Below, one piece after another: positions 1-11,191 of a stretch of DNA of 64,000 nucleotides; the stretch's first letter is position 1, and the number at the start of each line of letters is the position of its first letter. The notes under the pieces were generated by a model. The model ran no database searches. It saw only the letters and a program-made list of their open reading frames with translations, and was not told where the DNA came from. The stretch comes from Endozoicomonas sp. OPT23. Its GTDB lineage: Bacteria; Pseudomonadota; Gammaproteobacteria; Pseudomonadales; Endozoicomonadaceae. The stretch is taken from assembly GCF_009653635.1 (NCBI RefSeq), contig NZ_PPFD01000007.1, forward strand, positions 298,603 through 362,602, in the 5' to 3' direction. The position numbers and the translations under genes are program-made.

Positions 1-428
1 TGGAACAGCTGGAAATCCCCATCATGACCAATATCTATGCGGCTTCCGATTTCAGAGGTATCTACTTTAATACCGACCGGCTTGATAGCGGCATGAGGAT
101 ACGAGGCACAGTATCAACACAGCTGCAGATAAAGCCTCGCAGTAACAAGGTACAACTGGTCGGTTATCTATACGACATGGACAGACTGGGTAATGCACGG
201 TTAATCACCCATGGAGTAAAAACTCTGCCTGACGTAACTGAGGGTGAGACAGTGTCTTTCAACTTTGATCTGGTGACTACCGCTTACGACATTCCAGCCG
301 GACACAGACTGGCTCTGGCGATCGATACCAGAGATCCGCAGTATAAAAAGCCGACCAGTGACAATTACTATGTAGACTTTGTGTTCGACCGTGAAAGCCC
401 GTTAAAACTGACTGCCCCGACACTCTAA
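1..428 (+). CDS. CocE/PepX-type hydrolase, C-terminal domain (5' truncated)
   Basis: The reading frame is open from the window edge and ends with TAA at 426-428, so only the last ~141 residues are present. The segment has the all-beta look of the jelly-roll C-terminal domain of X-Pro dipeptidyl-peptidase/CocE hydrolases (PepX_C): a stretch on increases in ligand or subject load, then IPAGHRLALAIDTRDP and a closing VDFVF strand, a pattern typical of that domain. The catalytic alpha/beta-hydrolase part would lie upstream of the window. An ATG at 24 is internal to the domain and is not the start. A strong terminator follows at once, so this is the last gene of its transcript. The family call rests on the domain's C-terminal motifs only; substrate cannot be told. 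Confidence 0.6.
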   Translation, partial: EQLEIPIMTNIYAASDFRGIYFNTDRLDSGMRIRGTVSTQLQIKPRSNKVQLVGYLYDMDRLGNARLITHGVKTLPDVTEGETVSFNFDLVTTAYDIPAGHRLALAIDTRDPQYKKPTSDNYYVDFVFDRESPLKLTAPTL

Positions 429-434
429 CTTGCT

Positions 435-466
435 GCTCCCGTCTTACAGAGACGGGAGCTTTTATT
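435..466 (+). terminator. Rho-independent terminator after the hydrolase
   Basis: A 10-bp perfect stem, GCTCCCGTCT at 435-444 with AGACGGGAGC at 450-459, closes a 5-base loop and runs into TTTATTT. It sits 7 bases after the stop of the truncated hydrolase gene. Confidence 0.9.
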
Positions 467-531
467 TGACCTGACTCCAAATCGCCATTCATCTCGTATA
501 TATCTGTAACTCAGGATTTCAAACAGGTTTC

Positions 532-1317
532 ATGATGAAATGGATAAAGCCACTATTACCTATCTACCTGCTGCTATCAGCACTTTCTGCGACCAACGCT
601 TATAGTGCAAATAACAGCACCATCAGAAACATCAAGCTGGACTCTGGCTTGGAAAAGAATCACCTTCTGGAACTGTTCAGCTCCGAAGGCTGCTCCAGCT
701 GTCCACCAGCGGACCGTTTTGTGTCTGAACTGCAAACCAGCCCTGAACTCTGGAACAAATGGGTACCTGTTGTTTATCAAGTCGGCTACTGGGATTACCT
801 GGGTTGGCCCGACCCTTTTGCCAAGCCTGAACATCAGCAAAAACAATACGCCTACCGACGGTCTGGGCGAGCCAATGGTGTTTACACTCCAGGATTTTTT
901 ATTGATGGTCAGGAATGGCGTGGGTTCTTTCGGCGTGGGCGCACTCTTCCGGAAATCAAACCAACATCCGCAGGTCGGTTAACGGCTGATGTTAAGCAAG
1001 CCAATGCAATGCTCAATATTTCAGCGAGCTATGCCAGTACAGACAAACAACCCAAAGGTTATATTCTGAACTGGGCCTTAACCGGTCTGGACAGAGAAAC
1101 CGAAGTAAACAAAGGCGAGAATGCCCAAAAGAAACTTCACCATGATTTTGTGGTGCTGGAATCAGGCTTTGCTCATCCGGATAAAAAAGAGTGGCAGCTG
1201 AATGTTCCACTGAACAGTCATCCAGTCTCTGGCAACCTGGCTTTAAGCCTCTGGGTTACGCCTGCTGAAAACCCGTTCGAAGTACTTCAGGCCACAGGCA
1301 GCCTGCTTCAGCAATAA
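532..1317 (+). CDS. Secreted DUF1223 thioredoxin-like protein
   Basis: This 261-residue protein starts with a signal peptide (two Met, Lys-Trp-Ile-Lys, then a hydrophobic run ending near Ala-Tyr-Ser-Ala at ~26). After it comes LELFSSEGCSSCPPAD, the hallmark of DUF1223, a thioredoxin-fold family with a CxxC pair; the motifs YWDYLGWPDPF and YTPGFFIDGQEW are also typical. The mature protein is expected in the periplasm. The family's reaction is not established; the CxxC suggests thiol-disulfide chemistry, which is inference. ATG at 532 is followed by a second ATG at 535, either of which could be used. The small membrane protein starts 37 bases downstream, probably in the same transcript. Confidence 0.85.
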   Translation: MMKWIKPLLPIYLLLSALSATNAYSANNSTIRNIKLDSGLEKNHLLELFSSEGCSSCPPADRFVSELQTSPELWNKWVPVVYQVGYWDYLGWPDPFAKPEHQQKQYAYRRSGRANGVYTPGFFIDGQEWRGFFRRGRTLPEIKPTSAGRLTADVKQANAMLNISASYASTDKQPKGYILNWALTGLDRETEVNKGENAQKKLHHDFVVLESGFAHPDKKEWQLNVPLNSHPVSGNLALSLWVTPAENPFEVLQATGSLLQQ

Positions 1318-1354
1318 ACCGGTCATTTGAAACACACCATTTAAGGAGATAACA

Positions 1355-1696
1355 ATGCTACCCATGGGAACCATCATGACTGGCTGCATGATCGCCGGAC
1401 TGATCTTGGCTATCCGCCCGGCCTTTTTAAAAAGCCTTCCTAAAGCGATTAACAAAGGTGTTGCCAGCCTGGTTTTTCTGGCAGGCGTCTGGAACGTGTT
1501 CTGGTACTGGCTTCAACACCCCACAGAATTCTGGGGACTGGCAGCGTTGGTATCCGGTAGCATGATGCTGATCACTGCCGCTTATATTGTTAACTGTAAA
1601 CGTATGCCTGGCTGGCTGATTAAATTGAAACCAGTCGTTCTGTTTGCCCTGCTGGCTTGCGCTCTGCTTTATGGAATTACTATCTATCGTTTATAG
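1355..1696 (+). CDS. Small four-helix inner-membrane protein, unknown function
   Basis: The 113-residue protein starts at ATG 1355 behind a textbook ribosome site (AAGGAG, 7 bases upstream). Four hydrophobic segments are visible, at about residues 4-24, 36-56, 59-79 and 88-110, with short polar links, so it is almost all membrane. I recognise no family motif. It follows the DUF1223 gene by 37 bases and probably forms a two-gene unit with it, which would suggest a membrane partner for a periplasmic thiol protein; that link is only positional. Confidence 0.75.
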   Translation: MLPMGTIMTGCMIAGLILAIRPAFLKSLPKAINKGVASLVFLAGVWNVFWYWLQHPTEFWGLAALVSGSMMLITAAYIVNCKRMPGWLIKLKPVVLFALLACALLYGITIYRL

Positions 1697-1718
1697 ATCC
1701 CGAACCTTTGAAAATACG

Positions 1719-1751
1719 GGTTACCTGCCCACCAGCAATGGGCAGATAACC
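1719..1751. repeat. 12-bp inverted repeat between the small membrane protein and mutS
   Basis: GGTTACCTGCCC at 1719-1730 faces GGGCAGATAACC at 1740-1751 with one wobble position and a 9-base spacer. There is no T-run on either side, so it is not a canonical intrinsic terminator; it could be a transcript-end stabiliser or a Rho-type boundary. Confidence 0.6.
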
Positions 1752-1850
1752 AGCAGACATTCGATTATGCGTGTCTACTCACTTAAGCGCACTTAATCCA
1801 AGCTACGTGTTAATATTGGTCGATTAAATTCTTCTGATTGACTGATCTGC

Positions 1851-4466
<2,616 letters not shown>

Positions 4467-4560
4467 CTATGCTCATAACTGTCTGATCTGGTTTCAAGCT
4501 ATTACCGCAGTATCAATGCTGGTAGACTTTGTGCCTCGTTTTTCATAGGCAGTGAACTGT

Positions 4561-4602
4561 CCTGACGATCAGGTACGGAAGGGAGGCGTGAGAGGAGCGC
4601 CT
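4561..4602 (+). other. GGA-rich double hairpin upstream of fdxA
   Basis: CCTGA/TCAGG (4561-4573) is followed by AGGCG (4584-4588) paired with CGCCT (4598-4602). Three GGA triplets lie within 20 bases, one in the second loop. GGA in loops is the known target of CsrA/RsmA. The stretch lies in the probable 5' leader of fdxA. Functional meaning is inference. Confidence 0.3.
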
Positions 4603-4648
4603 TCTTTGACTGACTTAATATCAGCCGAATTAATGGAGTGTTACCACC

Positions 4649-4972
4649 ATGGCTTTCATAGTGGGTGAAAACTGCATCAAGTGCAAATACACCGATTGCG
4701 TAGAAGTATGCCCTGTTGACTGCTTCTACGAAGGTCCGAACTTTCTGGTTATTCACCCTGATGAGTGCATCGACTGTGCGCTGTGTGAGCCAGAATGTCC
4801 AGCCAACGCTATCTTCTCCGAAGACGAAGTGCCGGAAGATCAGCAGGAGTTCATCGAACTGAACGCTGTACTGGCTGATGTTTGGGAAAATATCACCGAG
4901 AAGAAAGACTCACTCACTGATGCAGAAGAGTGGGATGGCGTGAAAGGTAAGCTGGAACACCTGGAACGCTGA
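4649..4972 (+). CDS. fdxA: 7Fe ferredoxin FdxA
   Basis: This 107-residue electron carrier holds one [3Fe-4S] and one [4Fe-4S] cluster. Cysteines at 9, 12, 17, 21 and 25, then 40, 43, 46 and 50, reproduce the Azotobacter ferredoxin I pattern with a one-residue shift, including the two non-ligand cysteines (12 and 25). The acidic C-terminal tail is also typical. A GGAG lies about 10 bases before the ATG. The neighbourhood mutS-fdxA-rpoS is the conserved Pseudomonas arrangement; the redox partner is not known from the sequence. Confidence 0.97.
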   Translation: MAFIVGENCIKCKYTDCVEVCPVDCFYEGPNFLVIHPDECIDCALCEPECPANAIFSEDEVPEDQQEFIELNAVLADVWENITEKKDSLTDAEEWDGVKGKLEHLER

Positions 4973-5033
4973 CTTGCAATACTGATTTGTTTTTCTGGCC
5001 GGGGACAACCAGAGAATTTATTCAGTCGGCACA

Positions 5034-5077
5034 AAAAAGCCATGGTGACAGTTATGTCAAACCATGGCTTTTTTATT
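5034..5077. terminator. Bidirectional terminator between converging fdxA and rpoS
   Basis: A-run, GCCATGGT (5040-5047), a smaller inner stem GACA/TGTC, ACCATGGC (5062-5069) and a T-run make a symmetric hairpin that can stop transcripts from both sides. Confidence 0.92.
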
Positions 5078-5097
5078 TCTAACACTCACTCGTCGAA

Positions 5098-6114
5098 TCA
5101 GCTGAACAGCGACTCACCGGAAAGACCCTGTTTCTCCAGAATAGAACGCAATCGTTTCAGTGCCTCTACCTGAATCTGCCGAACACGTTCACGGGTCAGG
5201 CCAATTTCCTTACCAACTTCTTCCAGAGTGCTGGTTTCGTATCCGCGCAGACCAAAGCGACGTGCAACCACTTCTCGCTGTTTCTCGGAAAGTTCACCCA
5301 ACCACTTATCAAGACTGTCATTAAGATCGAGATCCTGTAACAGCTCTGCCGGATCGGATTCCTTCTCATCAGAGATAGTATCCAGAATGGACTTGTCCGA
5401 GTCGGGTCCCAACGGCGTATCCACCGATGTAACCCGTTCATTAAGGCCCAGCATCCGCTTAACATCAGCCACCGGCTTGTCGAGCAGAGTTGCTATTTCT
5501 TCCGGGGTTGGATCATGATCGAGTTTTTGTGTCAGCTCACGAGCCGCCCTCAGGTAGACATTCAACTCTTTCACCACGTGAATGGGCAGTCGAATGGTCC
5601 GGGTCTGGTTCATGATGGCTCGTTCAATGGTCTGACGAATCCACCAGGTGGCGTAGGTTGAAAAACGAAAACCCCGTTCAGGGTCAAATTTCTCAACGGC
5701 ACGAATCAGACCAAGGTTCCCCTCTTCTATAAGATCCAGAAGGGTCAGGCCGCGATTAACGTAACGGCGGGAGATTTTCACCACCAGCCGCAGGTTACTC
5801 TCGATCATACGACGTCGGCCAGCCTCTACTCCTTTACGGGCAAGGCGTGCAAAATGCACTTCCTCTTCCGGTGTCAGAAGTGGTGAAAAGCCAATTTCGT
5901 TAAGGTATAGCTGGGTGGCATCAATGGTTTTATAAAAACCATCGTCATCACGGCGTGCACGACTGTAGTCGGACGCGCTGGCTGCTTTCGCAGCCGCCGG
6001 CTTCTCATCCACCGTTTCTTCCGGTGCATCAGTCGTCGGTTCTGTATCACCCGTTCCCTGGGCAAGGTCCTCAGCATAACTGCTTTGTTCTGAGTCATCC
6101 CTTTTCGCTGCCAT
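5098..6114 (-). CDS. rpoS: Stationary-phase/general stress sigma factor RpoS
   Basis: The 338-residue protein is a sigma-70 type factor of the sigma-38 class. Region 1.2 ([20 protein letters not shown]), regions 2.1-2.4 with [19 protein letters not shown] and [17 protein letters not shown], region 3 and the region 4.2 helix-turn-helix ([18 protein letters not shown]) are all intact. The N-terminal ~45 residues are acidic and low-complexity, as usual. It is 101 bases downstream of nlpD in the same direction; in enteric bacteria and pseudomonads a main rpoS promoter lies inside nlpD, which is likely here too but not shown. The ATG at 6114 has an AGGAC about 10 bases upstream. Confidence 0.98.
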   Translation of the reverse strand: MAAKRDDSEQSSYAEDLAQGTGDTEPTTDAPEETVDEKPAAAKAASASDYSRARRDDDGFYKTIDATQLYLNEIGFSPLLTPEEEVHFARLARKGVEAGRRRMIESNLRLVVKISRRYVNRGLTLLDLIEEGNLGLIRAVEKFDPERGFRFSTYATWWIRQTIERAIMNQTRTIRLPIHVVKELNVYLRAARELTQKLDHDPTPEEIATLLDKPVADVKRMLGLNERVTSVDTPLGPDSDKSILDTISDEKESDPAELLQDLDLNDSLDKWLGELSEKQREVVARRFGLRGYETSTLEEVGKEIGLTRERVRQIQVEALKRLRSILEKQGLSGESLFS

Positions 6115-6215
6115 AAGAGTCAGTCCTATTCGAAAGCCCCACTGTCTGTCGAACGTCCAACCAATCGTTGGATCGACACCTGTGAGATCCCTCTACCTTA
6201 AACTGCAAATCTGGC

Positions 6216-7001
6216 TCAGCGTTTTGGCAGGAATCGTTTAGGGTCGACCGGTTTGCCATTACGCCGAATTTCAAAATGCAGCTTAGGCTCTGTCGTTCCT
6301 GTAGAACCTATTTCGGCTATCTTCTGGCCCGCTTTAACTGAGTCTCCCTCGCGCACAAGCAACTCCTTATTGTGAGCATAAGCGCTCAGATAGCTATTAT
6401 TATGTTTCATTATTATCAGCTTTCCGTATCCGGCCAGTTCGCTTCCTGCGTAAACTATTTCTCCGGCGGCAGCTGCTTTTACAGGCTCTCCTGTTTTACC
6501 TCGAATATCAATCCCTTTATTCAAACCTCTCGTACCGGAAAAACCTTGTACGATCTTTCCATTTGCTGGCCAGCGCCAACGAATCGAACGATGGGTTACT
6601 GAAGAAGGTCTGGATTGAATTGTTGTTGTTTTTTTAATCACATTACCTTTACTGGAAGCAGACTTCAACCGCCTTTGACTGCTGGCAGATAACCGGCGTG
6701 TTGATAAATTAATGTGCTGCCCTGGATAAATAGTATAAGGCGATCGTATTCGATTTCTGGCAGCCAGCTCCTTGTAGTCACGGCTATACACCCAGGCAAT
6801 GGCAAAAAGAGTTTCACCCTGTCGCACAATATGACTGCCGGAAGTTACCTGCGCTGGCGTCCTTAATTCCCTGACCTGTACTGATGACGGGTCATGACTG
6901 CAACCGGCAAGAATAAAAACCAGACCCATAAAAGAGACGTATCTGAAAAGAAAACGGCAATGACTTCTTGAATAGGTTTCCCTGTATTTCCTTTCAGGCA
7001 T
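6216..7001 (-). CDS. nlpD: Lipoprotein NlpD (LysM + LytM), amidase activator
   Basis: NlpD sits in the periplasm and switches on septal peptidoglycan amidases during division. A basic N-terminus and hydrophobic run end in the lipobox LAGC (Cys34), then a LysM domain (HIVRQGETLFAIAWVYSRDY...IYPGQHINL) and a C-terminal M23/LytM domain. The zinc ligands are degenerate: the usual His of the HxxxD motif is Asn (NKGID) and the HLHFE motif reads KLHFE, so it is a non-enzymatic activator as in E. coli. At 261 residues it is shorter than E. coli NlpD, with a reduced linker. A start at Met25 (6929) would leave a short signal; the longer form is kept. Confidence 0.93.
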   Translation of the reverse strand: MPERKYRETYSRSHCRFLFRYVSFMGLVFILAGCSHDPSSVQVRELRTPAQVTSGSHIVRQGETLFAIAWVYSRDYKELAARNRIRSPYTIYPGQHINLSTRRLSASSQRRLKSASSKGNVIKKTTTIQSRPSSVTHRSIRWRWPANGKIVQGFSGTRGLNKGIDIRGKTGEPVKAAAAGEIVYAGSELAGYGKLIIMKHNNSYLSAYAHNKELLVREGDSVKAGQKIAEIGSTGTTEPKLHFEIRRNGKPVDPKRFLPKR

Positions 7002-7051
7002 GCATCAACACTCTCAACACAGAACAACAAATTTAGAATATTTCTTTTTGA

Positions 7052-7057
7052 ATTATA
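7052..7057 (-). promoter_or_regulatory. Possible -10 element for nlpD-rpoS
   Basis: A perfect TATAAT on the minus strand lies in a very AT-rich gap 50 bases before nlpD. No good -35 is seen at 16-18 bases, so this is weak support. Confidence 0.3.
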
Positions 7058-7137
7058 AAATTCTTACGTTAAAAAAATATAATACTCTTCAGGACTTTCT
7101 TTACCAATGTCAGCAAATAAGGCCTGTATACTTTTAA

Positions 7138-8070
7138 TTACGCTTCATTCCGTTCTGCTATTTTCTCAATCAACAGTACCAAGCCAATAGCAGACAACAT
7201 CAGAATAACAGCACCAACCAGAAAGGAAGGTTGCCCGGTTACACTCTCGTAAACAAAGGGTGAGATATTCTCCTGAAGAAATGGCACTTCATTACCAGAA
7301 GAGTTAATGCGAGTTTCAATGGTTTCTTTCCATGGCCAGACTTTGCCAAGCGCACCAATCATTAAACCGGTCAGCAGAGACAGTGCCAGATCACGATGGC
7401 TTCGCAGCAACCATGACAATAGATGTGAGAAAGTCAGCAGGCCTGTTATACAACCCAGACCGAATACTCCCAACACAGGAAGATCAAGACTTTTTACCGC
7501 ACCCAGAACCGCTGGGTACAACCCCATCAGCAGCAAAATGAAGCTGCCGGAGATACCTGGCAGAATCATGGCTGAAATAGCGATGCAACCGGCGATAAAC
7601 AGCATGGGATAGGTTACAGGCAGAGAAGACGGCGTCAGTACACCAATCATATACGACACACAGGCACCCAGGACCAGTAAAGCGATAGAGCCTGCACCCC
7701 ACCCTTTGACCTGCTTCAGCATGTGCACTGCAGAAATTAAAATCAGGCCGAAGAAAAATGACCAGAGCAGCTCAGGGTACTCCGTCAGCAGAAAACTGAT
7801 CAAATGAGCAAAACTCAGGATACTGAACAGAATGCCACCAAACAGGAACACCAGAAATGTGCCGTCGATATGTTTCCAGCAGGCGGCAATACCTTCATCT
7901 TTCAAACGAAGCAACAGCGATGGATTGATGCTTTTCAGGGCATTCAGTAAACGGTCATAGATACCGGAAATAAAAGCAATAGTGCCACCGGATACACCTG
8001 GCACCACATCCGCTGCCCCCATAGCCATACCGCGCAGCAGTATGCCGATATTTTCTTTTATCAAAGACAT
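7138..8070 (-). CDS. DUF368 membrane protein, probable undecaprenyl-phosphate translocase (PopT type)
   Basis: The 310-residue polytopic membrane protein begins with the DUF368 signature GAADVVPGVSGGTIAFISGIY and carries 8-9 hydrophobic segments, including the repeat-like ILPGISGSFILLLMGLY in its second half. Proteins of this family were recently shown, beside DedA proteins, to return undecaprenyl phosphate to the cytoplasmic face for cell-wall and O-antigen synthesis. It lies between pcm and nlpD with its own gaps (58 bases to pcm, 136 to nlpD). The pairing with nlpD and, further away, uppS fits an envelope role, though function is transferred from the family. Confidence 0.88.
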   Translation of the reverse strand: MSLIKENIGILLRGMAMGAADVVPGVSGGTIAFISGIYDRLLNALKSINPSLLLRLKDEGIAACWKHIDGTFLVFLFGGILFSILSFAHLISFLLTEYPELLWSFFFGLILISAVHMLKQVKGWGAGSIALLVLGACVSYMIGVLTPSSLPVTYPMLFIAGCIAISAMILPGISGSFILLLMGLYPAVLGAVKSLDLPVLGVFGLGCITGLLTFSHLLSWLLRSHRDLALSLLTGLMIGALGKVWPWKETIETRINSSGNEVPFLQENISPFVYESVTGQPSFLVGAVILMLSAIGLVLLIEKIAERNEA

Positions 8071-8128
8071 AGCTCTCTTGTTAGCTCTCTTCTTTATTAG
8101 CAGGCCTAAATAACTGATCAGCTATCGA

Positions 8129-8797
8129 CTACCTGACAGTACCATTCAGCAGGGGAACAAACCGAACAGGCTCAAGCCTTTCCCTGCGATAGGAACCCCC
8201 TTCCCGAACGATCAACAATAGCTCTTGATGCTTACTGTCACCAACGGGGATAACTAACCTGCCACCTCTTGGCGACAGCTGGGACAATAGATCCTCAGGC
8301 ACCTTTTCTGGCGCTGCAGTCACAATAATGCCATCAAATGGCCCCATCATTGACCAGCCATAGCCACCATCACTGAGATGGTACTGAACATTTCGCACTG
8401 ACAGCTTTCTCAGCAGCTTTCTCGCTCTATCCTGCAGCGCAGCAATCCGTTCCACAGAATAAACACGATCCACCAGCTCAGACAATATCAGAGTCTGATA
8501 ACCCGACCCTGTTCCTATCTCCAGTACTTTTTTTAGATGACCTGCAGCCAGCAACGCTTCGGTCATTCGCGCGACTATATAAGGCTGCGACAACGTCTGG
8601 TTAAAACCAATCGGCAGAGCCGTATCTTCATAGGCTCGATGAGAAAGAGCCTCTTCAAGAAACAAATGCCTTGGCACATTCTGAATGGCACCAAGAACCG
8701 GATCAGAGCGAATGCCCTGATCCCTGAGACGGTTAACCAGTCGGTCTCGCGTCCGCCTTGAGGTCATCCCTATACCATCAAGATCCATATCTCTCAC
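8129..8797 (-). CDS. pcm: Protein-L-isoaspartate O-methyltransferase
   Basis: Pcm repairs aged proteins by methylating isoaspartyl residues with S-adenosylmethionine. The protein has the SAM motif [10 protein letters not shown], the substrate-side [17 protein letters not shown] and the C-terminal [10 protein letters not shown]. The longest frame starts with GTG at 8797, directly after the surE stop, with GAGGG ~10 bases upstream; ATG at 8788 and ATG at 8767 are alternatives, and the last aligns best with the E. coli start. surE-pcm is a conserved stationary-phase repair pair upstream of nlpD-rpoS. Confidence 0.95.
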   Translation of the reverse strand: MRDMDLDGIGMTSRRTRDRLVNRLRDQGIRSDPVLGAIQNVPRHLFLEEALSHRAYEDTALPIGFNQTLSQPYIVARMTEALLAAGHLKKVLEIGTGSGYQTLILSELVDRVYSVERIAALQDRARKLLRKLSVRNVQYHLSDGGYGWSMMGPFDGIIVTAAPEKVPEDLLSQLSPRGGRLVIPVGDSKHQELLLIVREGGSYRRERLEPVRFVPLLNGTVR

Positions 8798-9535
8798 TCA
8801 AAGCCACCCTCTGAGTTCATCCAGTGTACTGTGGTTGGTTTGATCGTACTGGAGCGGTGTAATAGACACCACATTACGGGCAATAGCATGAAAGTCTGTT
8901 CCTTCACCCGCATCCCGCTCCTTACCAACCGGGGCAATCCAGTACACATCCTTGCCTCGCGGATCAGTCTGACGAACCGGCTTCTCAGCACGTTCTCGAT
9001 GCCCCAGACGGGTGACTTCCATGCCTTTCAGATCAATGTAGAGACAGTCAGGTACATTTACATTCAATACGGTTCCGAGGGGTAAGTTGATTTCAGGCAG
9101 TTTTTCCACCAGTTCCTGAACCACTCTGCCCGCAGTATGAAATCCTTCATCACTGTTACCACACAGCGATACAGCAATAGCCGGGCAGTTCATAAAACGC
9201 CCCTCCATAGCCGCACCCACCGTGCCCGAATAAAGAACATCATCGCCCAGATTCGCACCATGATTAATACCGGTTATAACAATATCAGGCTCTTGCTCCA
9301 TCAATATATTTACAGCCAGATGCACACAGTCAGCCGGGGTACCGTCAATGCTGTTAAAACCATTACTGTGGCGGGTGACTCTCAATGGTCTGCCAAGAGT
9401 AATGGAGGAGCTCAGACCTGAACTGTTTCTATCCGGCGCATAGACCTCACAATCACCGACTGTTTTCAGGTGGCTGTGCAGAATAGACAGACCCTCAGCC
9501 GCTACGCCATCATCATTACTGAGCAGAATTTTCAA
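8798..9535 (-). CDS. surE: 5'/3'-nucleotidase SurE
   Basis: SurE is a metal-dependent survival phosphatase acting on nucleotides. The N-terminus KILLSNDDG carries the two metal-binding aspartates, followed by the Ser/Asn region GLSSSITLGRPL and TGINHGANLGDDVLYSGTVGAAMEG. The 245-residue length is normal. The start is TTG: the conserved motif begins at residue 2 and no in-frame ATG or GTG lies before it. The first 20 bases overlap the end of truD, so translation is coupled to truD. Confidence 0.96.
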   Translation of the reverse strand: MKILLSNDDGVAAEGLSILHSHLKTVGDCEVYAPDRNSSGLSSSITLGRPLRVTRHSNGFNSIDGTPADCVHLAVNILMEQEPDIVITGINHGANLGDDVLYSGTVGAAMEGRFMNCPAIAVSLCGNSDEGFHTAGRVVQELVEKLPEINLPLGTVLNVNVPDCLYIDLKGMEVTRLGHRERAEKPVRQTDPRGKDVYWIAPVGKERDAGEGTDFHAIARNVVSITPLQYDQTNHSTLDELRGWL

Positions 9536-10643
9536 CAGCCATGCCCTCTACACCCATTTCGTTATCGGTCTTATCGAGACTCTCTTCCTGACGCCCTTCT
9601 TCTTGACGACTCTCTTCCCGACATAGCATCAACTCACGCAGGACAGCCGTCGCAAAACAGCCCTTTGGGAGAGTAAAAGTCAGTTGCAGGGTTGAATCAT
9701 CCAACCATTGGCTGTTGAAGTCAGCAGGAATCAATCGCACCGCTTTGCGTTCCTGCTTCAGGCCTTCAGCTTCCAGCCCCTGACACAGTTCCGGATACTC
9801 TGCAGCAATGGCAGATTCGCGCTCTTGCACAACCTCACCGGAAAGCAGCTCACCCTTCCCCCATAAAGGTACCGTCAGAGAAACAGCGCCGGACTCGATT
9901 CGTGCCCTCAGTTCTTCATCGTGATCCCTGAGAATCAGACTACCACTGTCCTGAAAGCCGGGGACATCACCCTGCTGATAAGTCAGCCAGCTACCGTCCT
10001 GAACCCGCTCGGACAATATTCTGTTATACAACCAGGAACGTGCAGCAGAAAGATAGATAGAGCGTTTATTTTTGCGAGCACGAAGCTCACCGGTAAACAT
10101 ACCTATGGCACGATCAACATTGACGCCCTGATGACCAAAGCGCTGTTCACCGTAATAGTTGGGCACACCTTTTTCGGCAATCTCTTTCAGTCTGGCATCA
10201 ACTTCAGCCCGCTCACCCGTTAAATCTCTCAGTGTGACAATGAACTGATTGCCTTTAAGAGCTCCAGTGCGGAGTTTTTTACCGTGTTTAGTCGCCTGTA
10301 AAACCTTAAAGGTTTCACCACCAAAAGCGGACCAGTCCGGATGCTCTTTTCCTGGCATCCAGGCAGTAAACCACTGCCTGGTAATACCATGACGATCTTT
10401 ACGACCGGCATAACTGACTGCAGAACGTTTCACACCTGCAAAACGTGCCAGCTGGCCAGCAATCCAGTCGGTGTTTTCACCTTCTTTTTCAATCAGCAGA
10501 CAGGCGTGTTCACCCTCACCGGAAGGTTCAAACGGTAGAATTTCCTCAACAATAAAATCCGCAGATTGAGATTTAAACCGGCATTCTCCAACCGGACCAC
10601 CCCAGGCATATGCCCAGTCAAAGGAGAAAGAACTTTGAGTCAT
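9516..10643 (-). CDS. truD: tRNA pseudouridine(13) synthase TruD
   Basis: TruD makes pseudouridine 13 in tRNA-Glu. The catalytic aspartate is D83 in the motif AGRKDRHG, and YYGEQRFGHQGVNVD and the C-terminal QLTFTLPKGCFATAVLREL are family hallmarks. The last ~35 residues form an unusual Glu/Arg/Gln-rich tail beyond the normal family end, and this tail contains the overlap with surE. ATG at 10643. Sits between ispF (62 bases upstream) and surE. Confidence 0.97.
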   Translation of the reverse strand: MTQSSFSFDWAYAWGGPVGECRFKSQSADFIVEEILPFEPSGEGEHACLLIEKEGENTDWIAGQLARFAGVKRSAVSYAGRKDRHGITRQWFTAWMPGKEHPDWSAFGGETFKVLQATKHGKKLRTGALKGNQFIVTLRDLTGERAEVDARLKEIAEKGVPNYYGEQRFGHQGVNVDRAIGMFTGELRARKNKRSIYLSAARSWLYNRILSERVQDGSWLTYQQGDVPGFQDSGSLILRDHDEELRARIESGAVSLTVPLWGKGELLSGEVVQERESAIAAEYPELCQGLEAEGLKQERKAVRLIPADFNSQWLDDSTLQLTFTLPKGCFATAVLRELMLCREESRQEEGRQEESLDKTDNEMGVEGMAVENSAQ

Positions 10644-10705
10644 GAAATGAGTACTTCGATGAATATATAAAGATTCAGGACAGCGATGACAGGCTGCCCC
10701 GCTGT

Positions 10706-11191
10706 TTATAGACGACTGATCAGAACAACCGCATGCACCGCTATACCTTCTTTGCGTCCGGCATACCCTAGCTTCTCAGTCGTTGTGGCCTTCACGTTGA
10801 CATCGTCGAGGTCAACGCCCAGATCACTGGCCAGGTTCGCACGCATCTGATCAATATGCGGAGCCATCTTCGGCGCCTGAGCAACAATGGTCGAATCGAG
10901 ATTCACCAGCTTGTAGCCTTTGGATTGCAACAGAGCAACCACATGGCGCAGCAATTCACGACTGTCGATGCCTTTATAAGCCGGATCGGTATCCGGGAAA
11001 TGTTTACCGATATCACCCAGAGCAGCAGCACCCAGCAGAGCATCACACACGGCATGCAGCAAGACATCACCGTCAGAGTGAGCCAGCAATGAATGGCTGT
11101 TAGCAATTTTAACGCCACCCAATACTATATGGTTGCCACTAGCGGCTTCATCACTGAAGCGGTGAACATCAAAACCATGACCAATTCTCAT
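10706..11191 (-). CDS. ispF: 2-C-methyl-D-erythritol 2,4-cyclodiphosphate synthase
   Basis: IspF catalyses the fifth step of the MEP isoprenoid pathway. The 161-residue protein begins [10 protein letters not shown] with the zinc ligands D8 and H10, followed by [20 protein letters not shown] and [11 protein letters not shown], all canonical. Its ATG shares one base with the ispD stop (TAATG), so the pair is translationally coupled. Confidence 0.98.
   Translation of the reverse strand: MRIGHGFDVHRFSDEAASGNHIVLGGVKIANSHSLLAHSDGDVLLHAVCDALLGAAALGDIGKHFPDTDPAYKGIDSRELLRHVVALLQSKGYKLVNLDSTIVAQAPKMAPHIDQMRANLASDLGVDLDDVNVKATTTEKLGYAGRKEGIAVHAVVLISRL

Noticed and set aside
4467..4648. Insertion-sequence or attachment site between mutS and fdxA
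   Set aside because: No terminal repeats, target duplication or tRNA end visible.
4973..5097. RsmZ-like small RNA between fdxA and rpoS, as in Pseudomonas
   Set aside because: The gap is only 125 bases, holds a single GGA in a loop, and most of it is the bidirectional terminator.
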